A stretch of DNA of 64,000 nt from Cryptomeria japonica. Its lineage: Eukaryota > Streptophyta > Pinopsida > Cupressales > Cupressaceae. The notes below the pieces were generated by a model. It had not been told where the DNA came from. It saw only the letters and a program-made list of their open reading frames with translations, and ran no database searches. This document shows, piece by piece, positions 11,213-21,535 of the stretch (within the stretch, counting starts at the first letter, position 1; every line of letters starts with the position of its first letter). A program made the translations under genes and the position numbers. Location of the stretch: the NCBI RefSeq assembly GCF_030272615.1, contig NC_081406.1, positions 266,753,692 through 266,817,691 of the forward strand. The letters are read 5' to 3'.

Positions 11213-12046
11213 ATGGTCGCAACTCGATCCCAAAAGAAAAAGATGGCTGAACAACAATATGGCATGTCAGACATTGGTGTCCTATATGAAGATCCCATGC
11301 AAGATCATACATAAAGTGGGCAACCGAGCAATAAAGATCAAAGTCAAAATCCTGACATGGTTAGCCAAGATGAACTTTGTCCGGAAGTGCAAACTTTCCT
11401 AGCAGATTCTTACAACCAAGAGATGATGGAAAAGTTTATTACACACAATCCTAGTGCACTTCTGAAAGCTCTTCTTGAAAATGGAGCTCAACTTCTGCTT
11501 GAGTTTAACAAATCTTCTCTCACCCAACAACCACAAGGAGACCTCGCTCCCACACAAAGTGTTGCACCTACTATTCAAACTCAATCAATTGCAGCCCCAT
11601 CAATCATCCAAGCTCAATCAATGCCACCCGCGGTACCTCCCACTATGGTCTCCATCCCACCTTCTTCCTCCTTACCATCCATACCACTATCAAATCCAAT
11701 CTCATCTATTCTCCAACAAACTTCTATACCAGCTCCTTCTATTCAACCACATATTTCTATTCCACAAACTTCCCTTCCTCCCAACAATGTCGCAAATTTT
11801 ATCCAGGCCATATTCAATCCCATCACAACCATTTGTGGACCACAACCAACTATCAGTCAAACCCCAACGACATCAGTCATCACATCCCACGTTCCCACCT
11901 CCTCATCATATCAATATATTGGTGGTGGTGCACCTTCTTTGGCTCATCACAACACCATGGGAGACTTTATGTTATCGGGTCATGCCTTTTGGTCTCAAAA
12001 ATGCTGGAGCTACATATCAATGTGCAATGACAACAATTTTTCATGA
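11213..12046 (+). pseudogene. gag: Gypsy gag N-terminal region, copy 1
   Basis: Starts MVATRSQKKKMAEQQYGM, the typical opening of Tat-lineage Gag in plants, and runs in one frame to a stop at 12046. One premature TAA lies near 11313 where copy 2 has CAA. The first ~100 residues are mixed and charged, followed by a long proline/serine/glutamine-rich stretch and a short YIGGGAPSLAHHN segment. The Gag core's C-terminal part, zinc knuckle and protease that should follow are absent: the frame runs straight into DNA coding RT in another frame (at about 11971). Copy 2 has the same junction, so this is the structure of the sub-family rather than damage to one copy. The encoded protein would be a truncated capsid-type protein. 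Confidence 0.8.
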
Positions 12047-12935
12047 CCTCTTACACAAAATTATGGAGGACTATGTGGATGATCTGCTAGGCAAATCTAA
12101 GACAAGACAAGAACACATTCCCATTCTAAAGTAGATCTTTGAAAGATTAGAAAAATACAAACTACGGTTGAATCCAAAAAAGTGTGTGTTTGGAGTCACA
12201 TCGGGAAAACTATTATGATTCATTGTTTCCCGCAGAGGCATCAAGGTCGATCCTACAAAAGTAAAAGCTATCATGGAAATGCCTCCACCAAAAACTCTCA
12301 GACAACTGCGCAGTCTCCAAGGAAAACTCCAATCTATCAGGCATTTCATTTCACAACTAGTAGATAAGTGCCATCCATTTGCACACCTCCTGCTCAAAGA
12401 TACAAAATTCAAATGGGACTACTTATGCTAAAAGGCCTTTGAGAAACTAAAAGAATATCTAGTATCACCTTCGGTATTGATGCCTCTTCCTCTTGGAAAA
12501 CCCCTTATTTTGTATATATGCACTACTGCAGTGGCATTGGGGGCATTATTGGAACAAATAGATGATCAAGGGAAAGAACATGCCATTTACTACATCAGTC
12601 GTACACTGGTAGGGTATGAACTCAACTATACCCCCATTGAAAGAGCATGCTTGGCATTGGTGTTTAGAACACAAAAACTCTGACATTATATGTTAAACAA
12701 CAAAACAAAACTAATTGCTAAAATTGATCCACTTAAATATCTCTTGTCCAAAGCTACTCTCACTGGCAAAATGGCTAAATGGGTCATGCTCTTAAGTGAG
12801 TTTGACATTGAATATGTGGACAGAAAAGCAATCAAGGGACAGGTCATTGCAGATCAGTTGGCTGAAGCTCCACTTCCAAGTGACCATCCTCTTCTCATAG
12901 AATTACCAGATGAGTTCATTATGACTGTTACTACA
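11971..12935 (+). pseudogene. pol: Gypsy RT (second half) and RNase H, copy 1
   Basis: In the frame one base from gag, RT begins abruptly in the middle of the domain: CYRVMPFGLKNAGATYQ, then MEDYVDDLL with the catalytic YVDD, KKCVFGVTSGKLL and VSRRGIKVD. The fingers and the first catalytic aspartate of RT are missing. RNase H follows (LGALLEQIDDQGKEHAIYYIS, YTPIERACLALVF). The frame continues through the whole region with stops near 12132 (TAG; copy 2 has CAG), 12216, 12430 and 12681. The element cannot make an active RT because the N-terminal half is deleted in both copies. Confidence 0.85.
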
Positions 12936-13290
12936 TCCTCCACATGGCAATTGTATTTTGATAGCTCCTACACTCAAAATGGATCAAGGGTAGGAATATT
13001 ATTGGTCACACCTCAAGGAGATGGCATCCCAAAATCATACAATATATCCTTTGCATGTACCAACAACATAGAAAAATACGAGGCCCTCATCACAGGTTTA
13101 CGCTTGGCTATCCACTGGAAAATAAAGGAATTACAAGTCTATGGCAATTCCTAGCTTGTCATAAAACAAGTCAATGATGAATACCAGACAAAAGATGATA
13201 AACTCCTTCCCTACCATACCAAGGTTGAAGATCTTAAACAACATTTCACGGCAATCAAGTTTGATCAAATCCCACGAACAAACAACAAGG
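12936..13290 (+). pseudogene. pol: Second, archaeal-like RNase H (aRNH), Tat-lineage marker
   Basis: After the RT-linked RNase H comes a second RNase H fold: WQLYFDSSYTQNGSRVGILL, NNIEKYEALITGLRLA, and VYGNS followed by LVIKQVNDEYQ, ending near KFDQIPRTNNKAANAM. The catalytic pattern D...E...(D/N)...D is partly kept: D in YFDSS, E in EKYEAL, N where GDS is usual, N where D is usual near the end. A dual RNase H is known for the Tat lineage of plant Ty3/gypsy elements (Ogre, Retand and relatives), so it fixes the classification. One TAG at 13153 replaces a glutamine codon. Confidence 0.8.
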
Positions 13291-14730
13291 CTGCAAATGC
13301 AATGGCCACCATTGGCTCCCTCCTTCAAATGCCAACACATAGTCAAAAGTGCGAGTTCTTGGTCAAGCAATTGTTTATACCGACATATGACCTATCAGAG
13401 TCTGAAATGGTGTGTGTTCTCATTGGTCCTGAGTCCCCTTGGTACCAAGAAACCTTTTCTTTCCTCAAAGACAACACCATTCCCCCACACGTCACCAAAA
13501 CCCAACAACAAACCTTCATCCGCTGATGTGCCCATTACACCATCCTTGCAGACACCTTGTTCAGAAGGCATTTTGATGGTTCCCTCCTAAGGTGTTTAGA
13601 TAAACAAGAAGTAGAATGGGCATTACGCGAAGTACACGAGAGTATCTGTGGGGCACACTCAAGTGGACTCACATTGACTAAAAAACTTTTGAGAATAGGA
13701 TACTATTGGCCTAAAATGGAAGAAGATGCATACAACTATGTGAAGAAATGCATCCCTTTCCAGTAGCATGGTGACAAGATTCATGCACCATCACAAGAAT
13801 TGCAGCCATTCATTACACCATGGCCCTTCTCACACTGGGGGCTTGATCTCATTGGGGAAAATCCACCCTTCATCTTCCAACGGACATAAATTCATTATCA
13901 CCGCCACTGAATACTTCACCAAGTGGGTAGAGGCTATCCCTCTTACTCTCACCACCGGCAAGCAAATATCCAAATTTATCCTGAACTACCTAATCTGTCG
14001 GTATGGCATCCCAAAAGTTATCATCACAGATAATGGTAAACAATTTAAAAACCAGGATGTCAAAGAACTCTACCAGAAATTCAACATCCAACACCGCTTC
14101 TCCACTCCATATTACCCCCAAGGCAATGGCCAAGCTGAGGCTTCTAATAAAACCCTAATAAAAATCCTCAAAAAGACAGTCAATGAAGTGGGTCATGATT
14201 GGCACCTCCAAATCCATCCTACATTGTGGGCCTACCGCACCTCCATCCGCACCCCCACAGGTGCCACACTTTATTCCCTAGTATTTGGTTCTGAAGCCAT
14301 CCTTCCCATTGAGTTCGAGATCCCCTCTCTAAGGGTATCACTACAAAACATCCTACCAGAGGAAGAATACAGAATTGCCCACTTACAAGAGCTAGAATTA
14401 TTAGATGAAAGGCGTCTCAAGGCCTTGAATCATCTCCAGGTATATCAAAACCGTCTGCGCATGAGTTATCATAAAAAAGTCAGAACCCGAGAATTCCAAG
14501 TTGGTGATCTTGTCCTCATGGAGAATCAGAAAAATATACAAAATAGAGAAAAGAAAGGCAAGTTCGAGCCTAATTGGCTTGGACCATATGTAATCACAAT
14601 GAAATATGGATCAGGAGCTTATCAGTTGGCTACTCCTGAAGGCGATCCTCTGGATGATCCAATGAATATCATGCACCTCAAAAGATTTTATGCTCAGTCC
14701 TCAGAAAGTCTTAAATTGTCAAAAAAATAA
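13291..14730 (+). pseudogene. int: Gypsy integrase, copy 1
   Basis: Contains a linker, then the HHCC-like N-terminal region (ALREVHESICGAHSSG, TKKLLRIGYYWPKM, YVKKC), the catalytic core and the C-terminal domain. The three catalytic residues are present: D in HWGLDLIG, D in IITDNGK and E in GQAEASNK. Then follow WAYRTSIRTPTG, RVRTREFQVGDLVL-type residues and NWLGPYVI near the end. Stops at about 13525 and 13764 and one frameshift near 13860, between the first and second catalytic residues, break it. The last 290 codons to the stop at 14730 are open. No chromodomain is visible, as expected for Tat. Confidence 0.85.
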
Positions 14731-15835
14731 AAAATCAAGAAAAAAATTAAGAAATCAGAAAAAGATCCTGAAAAAATCATCACTTTGGTGAAAACCCGGC
14801 AAATAGGCACCTTATGACACAAGAAAAAATAATTATTAAAAAATCAGAAAAAGAAAGAAAAACAATCCGTCCATTAGTGAAAACCACTTGGTGGTGCTAT
14901 GGACAAGTACCTTGGTGAAAACCTTTGTGCAGGCACCAAGGTAAATAAACGGATCCACTGTCTATCATGTCGATACTACAAATCATCCGCCATCCAGCCC
15001 ACCCATGTGCAACATTGCTTCTTTTCCGCCTCCCAATAAAATATGTGTATGATGATGAGTCTTCACCTGAGTTATGAACAGGGAATGTCCCATTGAAACT
15101 GAGCTTTTATGCCTCTATGTAAGCTTCAAGAAGTCTTGAGCAACAATCCCAAGTCCATCCTAGTTCTACTCTTGGCAAGAGGTATCATTTGGTCGCAAGG
15201 AAGAGACTTGTTAGATTTTGTTAGATCTTTTCATATAGACTTGCATCTTTGCCCTACGACTGCCACTATTTACAACTACCTGGATTCTTTCATATCCAGG
15301 TACATTATGATAGGCGCATACTAGGGCGTATTTCATAGTATGGAATGTTTTGGATGCTTCTTGTATAAACCAGCGACCTAGTACTAGTGTTTACCAACAC
15401 TTACCTTCTCATGTACAAGAGGTATCGGTGTGTTTGAGGGTTTCCTTGCATGAACCCACAACTTTGTATTAGTGTTTCTTAACACTTACATTATTGTGTG
15501 CAAGAAATTCCCGTTTGTCTATAGAGTTAGTCCACGCCCTGGGTTTCTCATGGCATCCTGGTTTCTATAATCAGTGGTGCAAGTTACTCAGGGCAACATC
15601 AAACTAGGTTGGCTCTCCACATTTGTTGTGCACAAAATCTCACCATCATTCCATCAAATCCTAAACTCAATAATCCCATGGAGTTCTCAATTGCCCCCAT
15701 TTTCCTCCGCAGTCTCACATCTCTTATTCTTCTTTCCAAATACCTCACGACTACTTCATAGATCTTCCTCATTTATCCCTTCCACCCTAATTTTTCTTCC
15801 TCTATTTTTCCTCACATAATCAATTCGGATTCTGA
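14731..15835 (+). other. 3' noncoding region of gypsy copy 1
   Basis: A-rich stretches with two GGTGAAAACC repeats (near 14790 and 14917) follow the integrase stop. No gene or RNA gene is seen. It leads into the satellite array at 15836. Confidence 0.5.
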
Positions 15836-16563
15836 TTCATGTCTTATACAAGATGTATCCTTCCTAAAACCAGACGCTCTGATCATGTCTTATACAGGAT
15901 GAATCCTTCCTAAAACCAGATGTTGTGATCGATCATGTCTTATACATGATGAATCCTTCCTAAAACTAGACATTGTGATCGATCATGTCTTATATAGGAT
16001 GTATCCTTCCTGAAACTAGACACTCTGATCATGTCTTATACAAGATGAATCCTTCCTGAAACCAGACGTTGTGATCGATCATGTCTTATACAGGATGAAT
16101 CCTTTTCTGAAACCAAACGTTGTGATCGATCATGTCTTATACAGGATGTATCCTTCCTGAAACTAGACGCTCCGATCATGTCTTATACAAGATGAATCCT
16201 TCCTGAAACCAGACGTTGTGATCAATCATGTCTTATATAGGATGAATCATTCCTGAAACTAGACGTTGTGATCGATCATGTCTTATACAAGATGAATCCT
16301 TCCTGAAACCAGACGCTTTGATCATGTTTGTCTTATACAGGATGAATCCTTCCTGAAACCAGACGTTGTGATTGATCATGTCTTATATAGGATGAATCCT
16401 TCCTGAAACTAGACATTGTGATCGATCATGTCTTATACAGGATGAATCCTTCTTGAAACCAAACGCTTTAATCATGTTTGTCTTATACAGGATGAATCCT
16501 TCCTAAAACCAGACACTTTGATCATGCTTGTCTTATACAGGATGAATCCTTCCTGAAACTAGA
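15836..16563 (+). repeat. Satellite-like array of about 15 units, 46-50 bases each, before the 3' LTR
   Basis: The unit is ATCATGTCTTATACAGGATG followed by AATCCTTCCTGAAACCAGACGTTGTGATCG. Two unit classes differ in the spacer: one ends GACGCTCTGATC, the other GACGTTGTGATCGATC. Some units have an extra TTTG or CTTG. Tandem arrays in the 3' untranslated region of Tat/Ogre elements are known as a source of plant satellites. Confidence 0.9.
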
Positions 16564-16773
16564 CTGAATCTAGATCTTATCAATTGAATCAAATCAAATC
16601 TATCAGGAAATCAATCTCACAATACTCCAAAGATCAATTACCTCAATTGATTTCTCGAGGGAGCATCACCATACCGTAATCTATCAATTAAGAGTCAGTG
16701 CATCCTATCAAACCAATATCAACATCAAACCAAGTTTATTCTTTGAATCAATGCATCATCACACCTCGCTTCA

Positions 16774-16786
16774 AAGAGGGGCAAAA
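16774..16786 (+). other. Polypurine tract of gypsy copy 1
   Basis: AAGAGGGGCAAAA lies immediately before the TG of the LTR at 16787. It marks this LTR as the 3' LTR of the first internal region. Confidence 0.75.
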
Positions 16787-17887
16787 TGTAAACACTTAAA
16801 AATAATTATTTTAATTATTTTTAATGCCTCACATAATTAATTAATTAATTATGTTAATTCAAATTCTCCTCAATATTAATTAAATATAATTAATATTATC
16901 ACTATAGCATGTGATTGATTTATTTAATAAATCAATCCCTTTCTTTATTCTTCTAAAAAATCAAATCCTCACAAATCTTCCTCTTAGCTAATTAATTTCA
17001 ATTAATTAGTTAACCTACATGATTCCTACAAATCATCTTCTTAATTCATCATTAACCTAATAAATTCTTCTAGAAACTCCCTAAACTCACTTAACATTAT
17101 TCTTCTAATTTTTTAATCCCTCCACTCATTCTCTCTCCTAGTCAAATTATCCTAATCTCACCTAACATTTCCACTAATCCCCCTCTTAATGAATCGTTAA
17201 TGGCTAATTAGCATGATTAGCCACAAAGTCAACTCCTTGCTTTTAAATACTCTTTTCCTAGGTGAATGTAAGATTTTCGAAATCTTACATTCCTCCAGGC
17301 ATTCCCTCTCCCAAGGAATTTTTAATTCTTTTTTATTCCTCCAATCCCCATGATATCCTTTTTTGGAGAATTTTTAATTCCTCCAATGCACCTTGTGGAG
17401 TGTGGAGATACAAAATGCCTTTAAGGCATATTTCTTGGTCTCCACACCCTCTCTTGGACCTTGTGCGAGCTCACAAGTAAATCCAAGCTCTTCATCTCGA
17501 ATCCATCCTAGCCATCCGTTTTTCTCTCCTCTTCCTATAAATAAAGGGCTCCATCCCTTCATTCAAAACACCTCAAAATCCAGTAAGCCTATACTGCCCT
17601 TTTGAGCCCAAGAAGTCATCTTGGCAGCTTCATCATTTTCATCCTTATCATCCTCCTAAAATCAATTTCATGTTGTGCACATCATTGGAGAGCCATCCAC
17701 ATCTAGCAATCAAAGGAGCACATCAAGTGGAGCATTATCAAGGGGCGCCTTCACTTCATCAAGCTCAATTTGAAGGAGAAGGTAAAATAGTAAGGTAAAA
17801 TGGTCTTTTCATGCTATTTTAGCATTTTGCAGGTTTATTTTGTTATGTTTTGATCATTTAACCTTCTAATATGTTTTCCCCTCTTCA
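16787..17887 (+). mobile_element. LTR 2, shared between gypsy copies 1 and 2
   Basis: 1,101 bases, TGTAAACACTTAAAAAT to CTCTTCA, the same length as LTR 1. It is preceded by a polypurine tract and followed by a PBS and a second leader-gag-RT segment. It therefore acts as 3' LTR to copy 1 and as 5' LTR to copy 2. Confidence 0.9.
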
Positions 17888-20556
17888 TTTTGGCACGCCC
17901 GGTGGGACCCACGTCCCTAAGAACTAATATTTTTTAAAAAAGTTTTTGTGAGTTGTGAGATGCAGGTTCCAGAATAGAAAAAAATTTATGTTTTTTGCAG
18001 GTTCCAGAATAGTGGCTCTGCATTTCTGCACAACAGCTCCTTATTCTTTTACTTTTCTGCTTCTATTTATTTTTTGTTTCTGTTTCTGTTTCAGCACGAC
18101 AACTCTGTTATCTATTTTGTTTATTTATAATCTGTGTCAAAGTAGGAGAGTATGCTCTTGTCTATATAGACAATCAGAAATACAAACCTTTGGCACTTTT
18201 CTATTCTGTTTAACGCGACTATATGCTCTGACTGCAACAAAGTGTGAAAATAGGAGAGTATGCTCTTGTCTATCTAGACAATCAGAAATCCATATTTTTG
18301 GTACTTTTCTATATGTTTAGTACAACTGTCTGCTCTGTTAATATGTCTGAAATTTGTTAGGCGCTGACAGTAGTCTGCATTTTCTTTTCATTTCGTGGTA
18401 TCTGCTCTGTTTAATCATAATCTGTCTGACCACAGGAAAGTGTGAAAGTAGGAGAATATGCTCTTGTCTATCTAGACAATCAAAAATCAAGACCTTTGGC
18501 ATTTTTTTTTAATTTTGTTTAGTGAGGTCGTCTACTCTGTTAAATCTAGGGCTTCTGTTTGTTTTGTTAAATCCAGGGTTTCTGTCTGCTTTGTTAAATC
18601 TAGGGTTTCTGTTTGCTCTGCTAAATGTAGGGTTTCTATTTTCTCTATTAAATCTAGGGTTTCTGTTTGCTCTGCTAAATCTAGGGTTTCTGTTTGCTCT
18701 GATAAATCTAGGGTTTAAAAAAAAAAAATTCCGTTTTTTCGCCATATCTTCTTTACCTTGACTCCATTTTCCTCCAAACTTCACCAGATTCTCCGCATTG
18801 CCATTTTCCACATTTTCTTCCTTGAGGGCCTTATCCCAAAAATCCATTTTTTGAAGCCTAAATCCCATATTTCTCTATTTTTAGGGTTTGTCATAACTTC
18901 TTCCCCTTTTATCCAATCACCTCCAAATTTTTCCCATATTATCCATCTCCAACTTTTGCTTCTTTTTCCCTCTTTGACAAATTTTCCCATTCCTTCATCT
19001 CTCCTCCAAAATCCCCATTTTTTGCTCGCTTATCCCTTGGAAAGTGGCAAAAAACCTAGTCAAACCCAATTTACCCATCAAAGTTTTCTTCAAATCCACA
19101 TTTGTCATTAGTAAAAAAAAATTTATTTATGTTTTTCTACTTATTCCCAAAAAATCAAAAAAAATAATATTTTGTCATTTTGTTGTCTTTTGCAGGACGC
19201 TTGTTGAAGACTCCATTTTTCAAACTACTAATCAAATTGTTTTGTAGGACGCTTGTTGAAGACTCCATTTTTTTAAAAACTACTAATCAAGTTGTTTTGC
19301 AAGACGCTTGTTGAAGACTCCATTTTTCAAAACTACTAATCAAGTTGTTTTGCAGGTTGCCTAGCTGATTCAACCAAATCTTGTGCATTTATTTAAACTA
19401 GGCACCTAGATATTAATTAAAAAGGAATGAACCATTGTGTTATGTGTCTTTAAGAAAAGTGTAAAGGTAGGAAAGTATGCTCTCGTCTTACTAGACGATC
19501 AGAAATCTAGACCCTCCAACCTTTTCTTGTTTGATTGTGTGTTTACCTCTAGCGGGCCTGCCCTCCCAACTTCCTCTTTGAGAAGGTAAGAGGGGAATGA
19601 CCCAAGTGAGTACACCCGGACCTGGGGTTCCCAACTCACTATAATAAATAGGCCATTGACTACGAAAGGGTTAATGGTTGGGGCTATATGAGATTTCACT
19701 CTCACATTGGGTGCTTAGTAGGGTCCTAGAGATCTCAATCACGCTTGCATTACTACTAAGTTTTTGGTGCTTCGTTGGGCTATAGGCCTCAATTGCGCTT
19801 GCACAACTTCGAAGGGTAGCTTCTAACGGGAAGACTTACTAAACACCTTGTTCATAGTGGCCAAAAACCTTCTAGTCATTGGTGCAGGAGGTCGGACTTC
19901 TGGAGCTGCCCATATTTTTACGGCCCTTAGTAGAGACACAAAGTTCGCCATGAGGAGTTTTCATGGGAATTGATGCTTGGCTGACTCGAGAAATGAGTGT
20001 CATGGAAGGGAGCTAGTGGGGTCAAGCATCTAAGTGTCTGCTCTGGGTAAGCGTAGCTGGGAAACCAATTGGGATTCAATGACTATTGTCCTTGCTAGCC
20101 TTAAGAATGTTGTATATGAGCATGAGTGTGTTTGAGATAATATGCATTTGATCATTGTGTTTGCTTTATTTGATACATATTTGCCAAGAGAAGACTAAAA
20201 ACACATCATTATCCCCAAACAGTTGTCCAAGTCATTACCCACACCAAGTCCCAAAAAATTGCATCAAAGCTTTGTCCATCCCATATTTCATAAGCCTAAG
20301 AGAGAAGCTAAGAGTATGTCCTCTCCATCAACATTTAAGTTTGTCCTTTGAAACACCAACTATCGTCCAAATCAGGGTGGTCATATCCCTTCATACAACT
20401 TGCCATTCGAATCGATCCTTCATGTTGATACCAAAGACAACCTAGTCATCAAATTTCTTCTAAACCATCACTATCATACCTCCTCCATCAATCATCCTCA
20501 AATTTTCTAAGTCCTTTCATCACAAATTTCTTAAGTCCACATCACAAGTATCATGT
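17888..20556 (+). other. PBS and leader of gypsy copy 2
   Basis: Parallel to 8474-11212: PBS-like TGGCACGCCCGGTGGGACC at 17891, dispersed hairpin modules (near 18135, 18241, 18439, 19450), a seven-unit 27-base array at 18535-18717, and the triplicate at 19193-19355. Relative to copy 1 about 30 bases are missing near 20215, between short direct repeats. No coding sequence. Confidence 0.75.
18535..18717 (+). repeat. 27-base tandem repeat, seven units, copy 2
   Basis: Same AAATCTAGGGTTT-containing unit as at 9103-9338 but with seven units instead of nine, showing that array length changed after the two copies separated. Confidence 0.88.
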
Positions 20557-21351
20557 ATGGTCGCAACTCGATCCCAAAAGAAAAAGATGGTTGAACAACA
20601 ATATGGCATGCCAGACATTGGTGTCCTATATGAAGATCCCATGCAAGATCATACACAAAGTGGACAACCTAGCAATCAAGATCAAAGCCAAAATCCTGAC
20701 ATGGTTAGCCAAGATGAACTTTGTCCAGAAGTACAAACTTTCCTAGCAGATTCTTACAACCAAGAGATGATGGACAAGTTTATTAAACACAATCCTATAT
20801 CACTTCTGAAAGCTCTTCTTGAAAATGGAGCTCAACTTCCGCTTGAGTTTAATAGATCTTCTCTCACCCAACAACCACAAGGAGACCTTGCTCCCACACA
20901 AAGTGTTGCACCTACTATTCAAACTCAATCAATTGTAGCCCCATCAATCATCCAAGCTCAATCAATGCCACCCGCGGTACCTCCCACCATGGTCTCCATC
21001 CCACCTTCTTCCTCCTTACCATCCATACCACTATCGAATCTGATCTCATCTATTCTCCAACAAACTTCTATACCAGCTCCTTCTATTCAACCACATATTT
21101 CTATTCCACAAACTTCCCTTCCTCCCAACAATGTCGCAAATTTTATCCGGGCCATATTCAATCCCGTCACAACTGTTTGTAGACCACAACCAACTGTCAC
21201 TCAAACTCCAGCAACATCAGTCATCACATCCCACATTCCCACCTCCTCATCATATCAATATATTGGTGGCGGTGCACCTTCTTTGGCTCATCACAACACC
21301 ATGGGGGACTTTCTGTTATTAGGTTATGCCTTTTGGTCTCAAAAATGCTAG
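20557..21351 (+). pseudogene. gag: Gypsy gag N-terminal region, copy 2 (frame open)
   Basis: 264 codons open from MVATRSQKKKMVEQQYGM to a TAG at 21349-21351 where copy 1 has TGG. It is nearly the same as the copy 1 gag, with the same proline/serine-rich C-terminal half (APSIIQAQSMPPAVPPTM) and the same jump into RT-coding DNA. It lacks the premature stop of copy 1. It would encode only an N-terminal Gag piece with no zinc knuckle or protease. Confidence 0.8.
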
Positions 21352-21535
21352 AGCTACATATCAACATGCAATGACAATAATTTTTCATGACCTCTTACAC
21401 AAAATTATGGAGGACTATGTGGATGATCTGCTAGGAAAATCTAAGACAAGACAAGAACACATTCTCATTCTAAAGCAGATCTTTGAAAGATTAGAAAAAA
21501 TACAAACTAAGGCTGAATCCAAAAAAGTGTGTGTT
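21309..21535 (+). pseudogene. pol: Gypsy RT fragment, copy 2, truncated
   Basis: Overlaps the end of gag in another frame: YVMPFGLKNARATYQ-like start, MEDYVDDLLGKSK and a KKVCVW end. It stops at 21535, where the sequence similarity to copy 1 ends just after GTGTGTGTT and an unrelated block begins with TGGAACC. The rest of pol is not found downstream. Confidence 0.85.
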
